Assembly (NCBI RefSeq): GCF_020035535.1
Contig: NZ_CP083349.1
Span: 2,294,001-2,358,000 of the forward strand
Reading direction: 5' to 3'
DNA: 64,000 bases
DNA from: Ensifer adhaerens
GTDB taxonomy: Bacteria; Pseudomonadota; Alphaproteobacteria; Rhizobiales; Rhizobiaceae
Both the position numbers and the translations under genes were made by a program. Below, in pieces: positions 1 to 7,884 of this stretch (position 1 is its first letter; each line of letters opens with the position of its first letter). A model generated the notes under the pieces. It did no database searches and was not told the origin of the DNA. It saw only the letters and a program-made list of their open reading frames with translations.

Positions 1-133
1 GTCGTCCGCGCCGGACAGCGCCTTTACCCGCCGCCTGCGTGAAGTCGGCTTTGCCACGGACGAGGTGAATGTGCGCGCCAACGGCAAACGTGGCGGTGCC
101 CGCCACGTGTTGTGGATGGCGACCAAACGCTGA
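1..133 (+). CDS. C-terminal end of a spermidine-synthase-like protein (partial)
   Basis: Only the last 43 codons are in the window, read in the frame starting at base 2 and ending at TGA 131-133. The peptide ends in a basic, Gly-rich stretch (NGKRGGARHVLWMA) that resembles the C-terminus of rhizobial proteins annotated as spermidine synthase or related methyltransferase-fold enzymes. No catalytic residue is visible, so the assignment rests on resemblance of the tail alone. The gene converges on the RecD-like helicase gene with 24 bp between stop codons. Confidence 0.45.
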   Translation, partial: SSAPDSAFTRRLREVGFATDEVNVRANGKRGGARHVLWMATKR

Positions 134-157
134 AGCAGCCCTTCCCCGTAACAGCCG

Positions 158-1285
158 TCAGCGAACGATGGTCAGCCGCTCTGCTGCCCGCGTGATCGCG
201 GTATAGAGCCAGCGTTCCCGCGTATCGCGAAACGCCCAGCTTTCGTCGAAGAGCACGACATTGTTCCACTGCGAGCCCTGCGCCTTGTGCACCGTCAGCG
301 CATAGCCGTAGTCGAACTCGTCGTAGCGCTTGCGCGTCGTCCAGGGAATCTCGCCCTCGACATCCTCGAAGGCAGCCTTCAACAGCTTGATCTTGGCAGC
401 CCCCCGGTCCATGTCGTCGTCTTCCGGCCGGATCATCAGGTTGATGCCCGGCTTCACCGTCTCCTTCGAAGAGCTCATCACCTGCCAAAGCGAGCCGTTG
501 AGCAGGCCCTTGGCCGGGTCGTTCCTGAGGCAGACGAGTTTGTCGCCGGATTGCGGGTAGTCGCTGGTAAAGCCCTTGAGTTCGCGCAGACGCTGGTTGT
601 AGCGCCGCCGGGTCTTGTTGGTGCCGACCAGCACCTGGTCGGCTTCGAGCACCAGTTCCTGGTTGACCTGGCCGCGACCGATCACATGCGTGGTGCCGTA
701 GTCGCCATGCATGATCTCCTTGCCTTCGCGCACCTGCATGGCGAGCTGGATGATCGGATTGTCGCGCGCCTGGCGGTGAATGTCCGTCAGCAGGTAGTCC
801 GGCTCCTGATTGGTGAAGTAGCCGCCGCCCGATACCGGCGGCAACTGGCCGGGGTCGCCGAGCACCAGGATCGGCGTGCCGAAGCTCATCAGGTCCTTGC
901 CGAGCGCCTCGTCCACCATCGAGCATTCGTCGACGATGATCAGCGCCGCCTTGGCAACCGGGCTCTGGCGGTTGATCGAAAACATCGGCGCTATCGAGGT
1001 CTTGCCGGTCTCCTCGTCGGAAACTTCCTCTTCGCCGCGCGGACGATAGATCAGCGAATGAATGGTCTTGGCGTTGCTTGCGCCCTTGGAGCGCAGCACC
1101 TGCGCGGCCTTGCCGGTGAAGGCGGCAAACAGCACCTCGCCGTCGACATGTTCGGCGAAATAGCGCGCAAGCGTCGTCTTGCCGGTGCCGGCATAGCCGA
1201 ACAGCCGGAACAGCGGCGAGCGGCCCTCTTTCAGCCACTGCGAAACGGCCTTGAGGGCCTCATCCTGTTGCGGTGCAAATTGCAT
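158..1285 (-). CDS. Compact RecD-like ATP-dependent DNA helicase (SF1B)
   Basis: A 375-residue helicase of the RecD/AAA_30 type. Visible motifs in order are Walker A GYAGTGKTT at about residues 30-38, Walker B DECSMVDE at 119-126, motif III GDPGQLPPV at 143-151, and the C-terminal UvrD_C_2 signature TVHKAQGSQW near 331-340, followed by a TAITRA motif. It is much shorter than E. coli RecD (about 600 residues), and no recB or recC is nearby, so it is probably a stand-alone 5'-3' helicase rather than an exonuclease V subunit. The start MQFAPQQDEA was chosen because helicase homology begins directly after it; an upstream extension to 1348 looks like non-coding translation. Confidence 0.88.
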   Translation of the reverse strand: MQFAPQQDEALKAVSQWLKEGRSPLFRLFGYAGTGKTTLARYFAEHVDGEVLFAAFTGKAAQVLRSKGASNAKTIHSLIYRPRGEEEVSDEETGKTSIAPMFSINRQSPVAKAALIIVDECSMVDEALGKDLMSFGTPILVLGDPGQLPPVSGGGYFTNQEPDYLLTDIHRQARDNPIIQLAMQVREGKEIMHGDYGTTHVIGRGQVNQELVLEADQVLVGTNKTRRRYNQRLRELKGFTSDYPQSGDKLVCLRNDPAKGLLNGSLWQVMSSSKETVKPGINLMIRPEDDDMDRGAAKIKLLKAAFEDVEGEIPWTTRKRYDEFDYGYALTVHKAQGSQWNNVVLFDESWAFRDTRERWLYTAITRAAERLTIVR

Positions 1286-1732
1286 GAGGCTGAGTGTCAG
1301 GATTCGGGCGGCACAAGCAAGCCCGGATTTGTGGGCGACCCGGACCACCTGGCGGCGGCTTTGAGGATGTCTCCCGTTCCCGTGGGAGTTTTCCTCGTGA
1401 AATCAATGGTTTTCGACGTGATTGCAGTTATCGCCTCGCTCACGCCGAAGATCCTTTGTTCACGTTTTTTTCTCATCACCGGGCTTCGTTACGCGGCCAC
1501 GAGCCTCTGCGGCAGGGGCGGCGGCGTCATCACCCGCACTTGCGGCCGACGATCGCTGTGGCACTTTCTTGCCTTGCCCCTTGAATGCACCGCCGCATTG
1601 TTGCTAACGAGCAAGGCGTGATGGCGCCGCGATCCGCCGCTATAGCGTGGCGCTGCCGTGATCACCATTGCTCGAAGCCCGTTGAGGCCGGCCACCGATG
1701 GCCGCTCCCGCCTTTCGGGGCCACGCCGGAGA
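1286..1732. other. Intergenic region between divergent genes, no gene seen
   Basis: About 450 bp between the helicase start (minus strand) and the AbrB-family gene (plus strand). The short open frames crossing it have no ribosome binding site and no recognisable protein pattern. It must contain the promoters of both genes, but I could not pick out a convincing -35/-10 pair. No repeat or RNA was recognised. Confidence 0.4.
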
Positions 1733-2827
1733 ATGCCTGTGACGACCGACAAGCCCAAAGCCGCGTCCTCTCCGGAAAAGGTCGGCATCGGACGGCTGGC
1801 GCCGTGGCTGCAGTGGTGCCTGCTCTCGGTCGTGTCCCTCGTCTTTGCCACCTGCTTCGAGTTCATCGGCATTCCCGCCGGCCTCTTGATGGGGCCGATG
1901 CTCGCAGCCGTTCTCGTCGGCCTGAACGGCGGCACGATCCGCCTGCCGCGCCAGCTCTTCTTCTGCGTGCAGTTCATCCTGGCGATGATGATCGCCGGCG
2001 CCGTTACCCCGGGCATGCTCGTCACCTTCTCCGGCAACTGGCCGCTGTTCCTCGCCGTCGTCCTGTCGGTCATTGCCGTCAGCACTCTGTGCGGCTGGGT
2101 GATCACCCGCATGCGCATCCTGCCGGGCACGACCGCGATCTGGGGCTCTTCTGCCGGTGCTGCCTCGACCATGCTGTTGATGGCGGATGCCTATGGCGCC
2201 GATGCCCGCCTCGTCGCCTTCATGCAATATCTGCGCGTCGTCTTCGTCGCCAGCACCGCGACCGTGGTGGCGCATATGTGGGTCACCAGCACCGAGGCCG
2301 AACAGACCACCCATTGGTTCGCGCCGGTCGCGGGCCTGCCTTTCCTCGAAACCATCGCCGTCGGGCTGGGGGCAGCACTAGCCGGCCGGTTCCTGCGTGT
2401 GCCCGCCGGTGCCTTCCTGCTGCCCTTCCTCATCGGCGCGGCGCTCAATGTCAGCGGCGTGATGACAACCGTGCTGCCGCAATGGCTGCTGGGGCTCTGT
2501 TATGCCCTGCTCGGCTGGAACATCGGCCTCGGCTTCACCCGGCAGATCCTCGTCCACGCACGCCGCGCTCTGGTGCCGACGGTCATCTCGATCATCGTGC
2601 TGATCTCTTTTTCCGGCCTGCTCGCCGTCCTCCTGATCAAGGTCGTAGGCATCGATCCGCTCACCGCCTATCTCGCCACCAGCCCCGGCGGATTGGACTC
2701 GATCGCGGTCATTGCCGCTTCCAGCAACGTCGATCTGTCCTTCGTCATGGCGCTGCAGACCGCCCGCCTGCTGATCATCACCATGATCGGCCCGGCGCTC
2801 GCCCGCTTCGTCGCCGATCGCGCCTGA
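1733..2827 (+). CDS. AbrB-family (Gneg_AbrB_dup) inner-membrane protein
   Basis: A 364-residue, strongly hydrophobic protein with about ten membrane segments arranged as two related halves. This matches the Gram-negative AbrB duplication family, often annotated misleadingly as a transcriptional regulator although it is a membrane protein of unknown substrate. The second half carries the family-typical run LATSPGGLDSIAVIA. The start at 1733 (MPVTTDKP) lies just after a GGAGA ribosome site; an in-frame GTG at 1739 is an alternative, and the longer frame from 1658 adds an Arg-rich stretch unlike the family. A short GC hairpin (CGCGCC-TGA-GGCGCG) overlaps the stop codon. Confidence 0.8.
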   Translation: MPVTTDKPKAASSPEKVGIGRLAPWLQWCLLSVVSLVFATCFEFIGIPAGLLMGPMLAAVLVGLNGGTIRLPRQLFFCVQFILAMMIAGAVTPGMLVTFSGNWPLFLAVVLSVIAVSTLCGWVITRMRILPGTTAIWGSSAGAASTMLLMADAYGADARLVAFMQYLRVVFVASTATVVAHMWVTSTEAEQTTHWFAPVAGLPFLETIAVGLGAALAGRFLRVPAGAFLLPFLIGAALNVSGVMTTVLPQWLLGLCYALLGWNIGLGFTRQILVHARRALVPTVISIIVLISFSGLLAVLLIKVVGIDPLTAYLATSPGGLDSIAVIAASSNVDLSFVMALQTARLLIITMIGPALARFVADRA

Positions 2828-3006
2828 GGCGCGCCGATTGGCGCTTGCACGCCTATCCTGGGGTTGAAACACGGGCGGCACCGCCGCCGATCGTGGTTTT
2901 CCGGCAGCATTCCCCTCCTCTCGCCTTTTCACCAGTTCTCCGGGAATAAATCCGCCACGCACCGTGTCTTACGGCTGGATCTGCACCATGCGGCTCTCAC
3001 GGAAGC

Positions 3007-3030
3007 GGAACGAGGAGGCATTCGGCCGTT
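3007..3030 (+). promoter_or_regulatory. Candidate ECF-sigma promoter (GGAAC-N16-GTT)
   Basis: GGAAC at 3007-3011 is followed after 16 bases by GTT at 3028-3030, about 40 bp before the start of the secreted-protein gene. The pattern matches promoters used by group IV sigma factors in rhizobia (the RpoE2/EcfG type is GGAAC with TT 18-19 bases downstream). It heads the operon that encodes an ECF sigma factor, so it could be autoregulatory or a general-stress input. This is a pattern match only. Confidence 0.5.
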
Positions 3031-3068
3031 TCCGGATAGGAAAATCATCTTGAGGAAGGACAATTGCC

Positions 3069-3446
3069 ATGAGAACGTTTCCACTGACGATCGCCATGCT
3101 GCTTGCCGCCACTGTCACGGCCTTTGCCGCGCCGCCGGTCAAGGAAGTTGAATCGGCCAAAGGCAAGGTGCTGGCCGACGAAAACGGCATGACGCTCTAT
3201 ACCTACAAGGACGACCATGGTGGCAAGTCCAGTTGCTACGACGCCTGCGCCAAGAACTGGCCGCCGTTCCTGGCGGAAGCCAGCGCCAAGGCGGACGGCG
3301 CCTATACGCTCGTCGAGCGCAAGGACGGCAAGAAGCAATGGGCCAAGGATGGAATGCCGCTCTATTTCTTCGTCAAGGACAAGAAGATGGGTGACATTGC
3401 CGGCGACGGCATGAAGAAGGGCGAGTGGAATGTCGCCAAGCCGTAG
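3069..3446 (+). CDS. Secreted COG4315-family protein (lipoprotein_15 repeat)
   Basis: A 125-residue exported protein with a signal peptide over residues 1-20, cleaved after AFA. The mature part holds the two short repeats of the 'secreted repeat of unknown function' family: a YTYKDD segment with Cys56 and Cys60 (SSCYDACAKNWPP), then MPLYFFVKDKK. There is no lipobox cysteine at the cleavage site, so it is probably periplasmic rather than lipidated. The ribosome site GAGGAAGGA precedes the ATG. It overlaps the following sigma gene by 17 bp, indicating co-transcription. In S. meliloti a gene of this family sits with the ECF sigma RpoE1, which supports a stress-linked role; the biochemical function is unknown. 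Confidence 0.85.
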   Translation: MRTFPLTIAMLLAATVTAFAAPPVKEVESAKGKVLADENGMTLYTYKDDHGGKSSCYDACAKNWPPFLAEASAKADGAYTLVERKDGKKQWAKDGMPLYFFVKDKKMGDIAGDGMKKGEWNVAKP

Positions 3447-3984
3447 TGGCGGAAATGCGGATGCGGGGGCCGACGGCCCCGCATCCGACCGGTTCGAGGA
3501 GGATGTGCTGGCCCTGGTGCCGGCGCTGAGGCGCTATGCGCGCAGCCTCGTGCGCTCGGACCCGGATGGCGAGGACCTGCTGCAGGACTGCGTGGAGAAG
3601 GTGCTGGCGCGCCGCGCACAGTGGCGCGGCGTCAACCTGCGCGCCTGGGCCTTCACCATCATGACCAATCTCGGGCGCAACCGGCACCGCTACCTTGCCA
3701 TGCACCCGCAGGTCGCACTGGATGAAGATCTGGGGCTGGAGGCGGAGAACCGCGAAAGCGATCCGCTCGAACGCTCCAGGCTCGAACGGGCGCTGAACGG
3801 CCTTTCCTCGGATAACCGTTCGGTGCTGATGCTCGTGGTGATCGAAGGATACCGCTACCAGGACGTGGCCGAGATGATGGCCATTCCGATCGGCACCGTG
3901 ATGTCGCGGCTGTCACGCGCCCGACGCCAGCTTGCCGAAGCCATGAAGGACGACAATGTGATCAGCATGCGGAGACCGAAATGA
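3430..3984 (+). CDS. ECF (group IV) RNA polymerase sigma factor, RpoE1-like
   Basis: A 184-residue ECF sigma factor. Region 2 spans about residues 22-85, with DGEDLLQDCVEKVLARR and a WAFTIMTNLGRNRHR recognition helix. Region 4 covers about 116-168, with the helix-turn-helix YRYQDVAEMMAIPIGTVMSR. The start overlaps the end of the upstream secreted-protein gene and the stop overlaps the anti-sigma gene by four bases (ATGA), so the three are translationally coupled. Gene order matches the S. meliloti RpoE1 locus, where RpoE1 and its paralogue RpoE4 respond to sulfite; carrying that over to this strain is inference. The candidate promoter at 3007-3030 suggests ECF control of its own operon. Confidence 0.9.
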   Translation: MSPSRSGGNADAGADGPASDRFEEDVLALVPALRRYARSLVRSDPDGEDLLQDCVEKVLARRAQWRGVNLRAWAFTIMTNLGRNRHRYLAMHPQVALDEDLGLEAENRESDPLERSRLERALNGLSSDNRSVLMLVVIEGYRYQDVAEMMAIPIGTVMSRLSRARRQLAEAMKDDNVISMRRPK

Positions 3985-4814
3985 CGGAAGATCTCAACAC
4001 TGTCTCCGAAGACGACCTGCACGCCTATGTCGACGGGTTCGCGACCCCACAGGAACGCGAACGGATCGAGCAATGGCTGGAGCGCAACCCCGCCCGCGCC
4101 GAAGAAGTCCGGCAATGGCAGGCGCAGGCGGTAGACCTTCGTTCGCTCTTCGGCGGTTACGCGCGTAGCGACGCACGCGATCGCGCCTTGCTTTCAAGCA
4201 GCAGCAACGACCCTTCGCAGGCGCTCCCGAGCAAGGGCACCCGATCCGTCACCGGCCGTCTGCGCGCCATCGCCGCCGGCCTCGCCCTCTTTGCCGCCGG
4301 CGGGCTTACCGGCCTCTACGCGCCGTCCCTGCTTTCAGCAGATGGCGCCGACCGATCGATCGAGACCGCCGACAGCCTGCCGCGACAGGCGCAATCGGCC
4401 TTCCTGGTCTATGCCAGCGAAGTACGCCACGCCGTCGAAGTCGGCGCCGACGATCAGAGCCATCTTGCCACCTGGCTCGGAAAACGCCTCGACCATCCGC
4501 TGACGATCCCCGACCTCTCCTCGCTCGGCTTCTCGCTGGTCGGCGGCCGGCTGCTGCCGGTCAACGGCAAGGCGGGCGCGATGTTCATGTATGAGGATGG
4601 CACCGGGCGCAGGCTGACCGTTCTTCTCGGCCGCAACGACGACAACCGCGAAACCAGCTTCCGCATCGACAGCTCCGAAGGCGTCGAAACCTTCTACTGG
4701 ATCGACGGCCCGATCGGCTACGCCGTCACCGGCGAGGTGCCGCGCAATCTGCTGCAGCAGGTGGCTGACGAATGCTACCGTCAGTTCGACAAGAACGAGG
4801 CGACAGGAAGCTGA
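3981..4814 (+). CDS. Membrane anti-sigma factor of the ECF pair
   Basis: A 277-residue protein with a cytoplasmic N-terminal domain (residues 1-92, beginning SEDDLHAYVDGF, typical of anti-sigma domains), one transmembrane helix at about 94-116, and a periplasmic domain of about 160 residues. The N-terminal domain lacks the zinc-binding HxxxCxxC of ZAS anti-sigmas, so it would not be a simple thiol/zinc sensor. The periplasmic part has the family pattern LGFSLVGGRLLP with conserved aromatics. It overlaps the sigma gene by 4 bp, the standard arrangement for a sigma/anti-sigma pair. It is expected to hold the sigma factor inactive until an envelope or periplasmic signal releases it. Confidence 0.85.
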   Translation: MTEDLNTVSEDDLHAYVDGFATPQERERIEQWLERNPARAEEVRQWQAQAVDLRSLFGGYARSDARDRALLSSSSNDPSQALPSKGTRSVTGRLRAIAAGLALFAAGGLTGLYAPSLLSADGADRSIETADSLPRQAQSAFLVYASEVRHAVEVGADDQSHLATWLGKRLDHPLTIPDLSSLGFSLVGGRLLPVNGKAGAMFMYEDGTGRRLTVLLGRNDDNRETSFRIDSSEGVETFYWIDGPIGYAVTGEVPRNLLQQVADECYRQFDKNEATGS

Positions 4815-4817
4815 GAC

Positions 4818-4831
4818 GGCGGCGTGCCGCC
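4818..4831. terminator. GC hairpin between convergent genes
   Basis: GGCGGC-GT-GCCGCC forms a six-pair stem a few bases after the anti-sigma stop and before the end of the convergent glycosyltransferase gene. There is no clear T run on either side, so terminator function is tentative. Confidence 0.3.
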
Positions 4832-4851
4832 TCAGGCGCGTTCCGGCCCGC

Positions 4852-5697
4852 TCAGAAAAAGCCGAGCAGCTTGTAGCGGGTCTTGCGACGCGCGTCGTTC
4901 CAGAACATGCGGATCAGCAGGAACTTCGTCCACGGCGACATCGGCGGCAGCTTGTCCTTCAGCCGGTAGCAGCCGACCGTATACTCCCAGCGCTGCGAGA
5001 ACTTTTCCCGGAAGGTCTTTGCACCATAGCGCTGTTGTGATCCCGATCCCTCGATGAAGTGAAATTCGGGCCCCTCCACATAGGCGACGAGATCGCGCAC
5101 CACGAACTCCGTGACGATGTAGGAGGCGCCGGTCCAGGGATAGCTGAACTCCGCATAGCGCCGAAGCAGGATCTCCAGGCTGCCTTGCGAGCGGTAGATG
5201 CCGTACACCCATTCGGACGGATAACTCAGATTGCGCGGGATGGTGCCGTCGCGCACGCGCTGGGCAAAATTGAAGACATCGCGGTTGGGGCTGGCAAGGC
5301 GCCCTTTGCCGTCTTTGAACCGCCTGACGTCCGAAACTCCGAGCAGCTTGGTCTTGTCCGCGTCCAGGGCGGCAACGAGGCGCGACAGATAGTCGAGCGT
5401 CGAAAAGTCGTCGCAAGCCCTGAGGCAGAAGTATTCGCCGAGTTCGGTGCCGAGGTGGAAGCACTTGAGAAAGTTGTCGTCGGCCTTGAGATGGACCTCG
5501 TTCTCCAGCACCTCGAACCGAGGATCCTTCGCCGCGAAGGCCCTGGCGATTTCCAGCGAGCCATCGGTCGACTTGTTTTCGACGATGATGGCGCGGAAAT
5601 CCCTGAAATCCTGGTCCGCAATGCACTGCAGGCATTTTTCCAGCGTCTTCGCACCATTGAAGACCGGAAACAGAACGACGAGTTTCGCCTTCTCCAT
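4852..5697 (-). CDS. Family 2 glycosyltransferase (GT-A fold)
   Basis: A 281-residue cytoplasmic glycosyltransferase. The N-terminus has the GT2 nucleotide-sugar fold signature LVVLFPVFNGAKT and VENKSTDGS, and an acidic ACDDFS motif in the DxD position for metal and sugar-nucleotide binding. There is no transmembrane segment. The ATG at 5697 is preferred because a GGAG ribosome site lies about 7 bases upstream; a TTG at 5742 would extend it by 15 residues and overlap the preceding gene. Closely following another glycosyltransferase gene, it is probably co-transcribed with it for a surface polysaccharide or glycan modification. Donor and acceptor cannot be predicted. Confidence 0.83.
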   Translation of the reverse strand: MEKAKLVVLFPVFNGAKTLEKCLQCIADQDFRDFRAIIVENKSTDGSLEIARAFAAKDPRFEVLENEVHLKADDNFLKCFHLGTELGEYFCLRACDDFSTLDYLSRLVAALDADKTKLLGVSDVRRFKDGKGRLASPNRDVFNFAQRVRDGTIPRNLSYPSEWVYGIYRSQGSLEILLRRYAEFSYPWTGASYIVTEFVVRDLVAYVEGPEFHFIEGSGSQQRYGAKTFREKFSQRWEYTVGCYRLKDKLPPMSPWTKFLLIRMFWNDARRKTRYKLLGFF

Positions 5698-5728
5698 TCT
5701 CACTCCAAACCATTTGCCGAGCAGCGCC

Positions 5729-6772
5729 TCAGGCGCGCTCAAGCCGCGTTATAAATCCGAGATTCAGCAATTGCTTCGATCCGGTGAAGCGCACCGAGAC
5801 GTCCGACGTCAACTGCAGGCCGCCGGCGCTTGCGATGCTCTCCTTGATCGTCACATAGACGGCAGACGTATTGAAATACTGCCCGCCCGCCGCCGCCGCA
5901 TCGACGACCTCAGCATAATCGGCAAAGAACTTGAAATGCAGCAGCACGCCCATGGCGGCCGGAAAATTCCTGTCATAGGGCAAGGGCTGATGGATGCTGG
6001 GGCCGAAGCAGCATTCGCCGTCCCAGAACATCAGCGGGTATTTGACCATCTCCAGGTCCGTGCCGAACTTGCGGTGGCGCGGCCCGCCCTTGACGCTGAA
6101 CGCCCGCTTCATCGCGTGCATGGTGTAGCCGGTGGAGTCGAAGTGATCGGCGATCTCCCAGGGGGCCTGGTGCTTCAGCTTTTCCACGTCCGCCCGCTCG
6201 AGATCGACCGGATACATGTCGAGCATCGGCGCCAGCAGGCGGCGCGCGCCCATCCGCTCCAGCGTCGGAATGAGCCACCTGAGCCCGCGTTCCTCATAGC
6301 CGTCATAGACGAGATACTCGTCGGAATCGACATTGACGTACCACCGGCCGGTGCCATAGCGCTCGAACAGCGTTTCCCGCCATTCGCGTCCGCGCCTTGC
6401 CTCCTTGAACCGGACGGTGGACGACCAGGCGTCGACGTCCGGCTGCGACACCAGATATTCGCGCGTGCCGTCGGCCGAGACGTCATCGATGCAGATGAAG
6501 CGCGTCACCCCGAGCTTGCGGTAATGCGCCAGGAACGACGGCAACAGCTTGAGGTCGTTGTGGGTAATGAACATCAGCGGGATATCGTCGGCCGACAAGG
6601 TCGCCGGCCCCCGCGCGTTCAGGCAGGTCAATTCGTGCCGGCGCTTCTTTTTCCTCTCGCGCCGGGCCATCCTTTTCGTTTCCAGCCATGTGCTGAGGCG
6701 TTCGAGCGGCGTTCTTTTGAACATCTCCGCCGCCGCCTCCATGGAGGGAAAAGGATATTGCGTATCGCCCAC
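5729..6772 (-). CDS. Glycosyltransferase family 2 (Glyco_tranf_2_4 type)
   Basis: A 347-residue protein with a basic N-terminal stretch (residues 35-46, rich in Arg and Lys) and a GT-A core: IPLMFITHNDLKLLPSF, then CIDDVSADGT, then the metal-binding VDSDEYLV. This pattern fits the Glyco_tranf_2_4 group found in rhizobial surface-polysaccharide loci. The start is GTG at 6772, with a GGAG ribosome site 8 bases upstream. The second glycosyltransferase gene follows with about 30 bp to its preferred ATG, so they form a two-gene unit. No polymerase or flippase is nearby, so these may modify an existing surface glycan. Confidence 0.8.
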   Translation of the reverse strand: MGDTQYPFPSMEAAAEMFKRTPLERLSTWLETKRMARRERKKKRRHELTCLNARGPATLSADDIPLMFITHNDLKLLPSFLAHYRKLGVTRFICIDDVSADGTREYLVSQPDVDAWSSTVRFKEARRGREWRETLFERYGTGRWYVNVDSDEYLVYDGYEERGLRWLIPTLERMGARRLLAPMLDMYPVDLERADVEKLKHQAPWEIADHFDSTGYTMHAMKRAFSVKGGPRHRKFGTDLEMVKYPLMFWDGECCFGPSIHQPLPYDRNFPAAMGVLLHFKFFADYAEVVDAAAAGGQYFNTSAVYVTIKESIASAGGLQLTSDVSVRFTGSKQLLNLGFITRLERA

Positions 6773-6863
6773 GACGAGCTCCAGATCGTTAAGATTAGCA
6801 GCCTCTACGTGAAAAACGGTCTGCGATCAACTTGCCAGGTCCAGCGGATCGGCGCCTTTGAAA

Positions 6864-7223
6864 TCAGGCCCTCTCGGGATCGTTGGCAAGCACGATCGGC
6901 TGCCCATGCGGCGTGGCCTCCGCCGCGCGCTGCCAGCTCTCGGTCAGGTGCTCGAGCTCGCGGCCGGAGGCGATCGAGAGCTCGGTGACGAGGCGCGAGA
7001 GGGCCGCCACCCAGCAATCGTAATAGTCGCTGGCATCGGCCTTGCGGCCGGGCTTGTAGAGCTCGGCCGAGAGCGCCTCGGCCCATTCCGGCCAGGAAAA
7101 GACGCCCTTTTCGTGCAGACGCACGGTCATGGCAAATGCGGCCGCCTGCCAGGGCTCGGCAAAGACAGGGTCGCCCTCCGGCGATTTCGGCAGCTCGGCC
7201 GAGGCGACGAGCGGTGACGTCAC
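6864..7223 (-). CDS. nthE: Nitrile hydratase accessory/activator protein (P14K type)
   Basis: A 119-residue protein with the pattern of small nitrile hydratase activators: DPVFAEPWQAAAFAMTV near the N-terminus and FSWPEWAEAL, which also resemble the N-terminal region of beta subunits. In cobalt enzymes this protein helps load and oxidise the metal centre of the alpha subunit by subunit swapping. The start is a GTG one base after the beta-subunit stop codon, indicating tight coupling; a longer reading to 7256 would overlap the beta gene. It is the third gene of an alpha-beta-activator operon, the usual order for Co-type enzymes. Confidence 0.85.
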   Translation of the reverse strand: MTSPLVASAELPKSPEGDPVFAEPWQAAAFAMTVRLHEKGVFSWPEWAEALSAELYKPGRKADASDYYDCWVAALSRLVTELSIASGRELEHLTESWQRAAEATPHGQPIVLANDPERA

Positions 7224-7224
7224 C

Positions 7225-7884
7225 TTACACGTGTTCAAGGTAGCTCTCCCAGGCATCGATCGAGACCGTCAGCGTCGGGTCGGCGCCCTCGCCCCAGATC
7301 TCGGACCCGTCGAAAACGACGGTATAGACCCATTGCGGATTCTCGCCGCGGCCATGGGCGTTGTCGTCGGGGAAGACGAAGGAGCCCTGCACCGCCTCGA
7401 CCCGGCCAAGCTTGGCTCGGATGTAGCGCGGCAGGCGGGTATGGGTTTCCGGATTGAAGTTCTTCGTGCGCACTCGGTCGCCGACGGCAAAGCGTGGGAG
7501 CTCCTCCACCGGCCGATCACAGGGGCCGCCCTTGGCGAGGACGCCCGCCACCATGTCGGCCTTCAGCACCCGCTTGGGCGCCGCGCCCTGCTCCAGCCTG
7601 TGGCCGCCATCGAGTTCGGCCTGGCTCACGAAGCCGTGGCGCTTCAACAGCGTTTCCAGCGCGCGGGTCCAGATCTCGTAATAGCTCGCCGAAAGATACG
7701 TCGCCGGCGGCAGGTTTTCGCGCGCATGCCGGCTTTCGTCGATCGTCCAGGCGCCGAAGGCACCACAGGAGAGCGTGACGCCGAGCGCCCGCTTTTCCCA
7801 TTCGGCATGGAAATAGGGCTCATTCTTTTCCGGCGCCACCGGGCCGAGGCCATGCGCACCGCCGAGATCGTGGGGACCGTTCAT
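7225..7884 (-). CDS. nthB: Nitrile hydratase beta subunit
   Basis: A 219-residue beta subunit with the signature start [16 protein letters not shown], the conserved WEKRALG, a DESRHARE segment containing the Arg that contacts the oxidised cysteines in solved structures, and the C-terminal domain [23 protein letters not shown] cut here as [10 protein letters not shown] and THTRLPRY. It assembles with the alpha subunit to hydrate nitriles to amides in the cytoplasm. Its ATG overlaps the alpha-subunit stop by four bases (ATGA), consistent with equimolar translation. Confidence 0.93.
   Translation of the reverse strand: MNGPHDLGGAHGLGPVAPEKNEPYFHAEWEKRALGVTLSCGAFGAWTIDESRHARENLPPATYLSASYYEIWTRALETLLKRHGFVSQAELDGGHRLEQGAAPKRVLKADMVAGVLAKGGPCDRPVEELPRFAVGDRVRTKNFNPETHTRLPRYIRAKLGRVEAVQGSFVFPDDNAHGRGENPQWVYTVVFDGSEIWGEGADPTLTVSIDAWESYLEHV

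Noticed and set aside
1585..2949. A 454-codon frame overlapping the AbrB-family gene on the same strand
   Set aside because: The frame is Arg/Pro/His-rich, while the overlapping frame from 1733 has clean membrane helices and a ribosome site.
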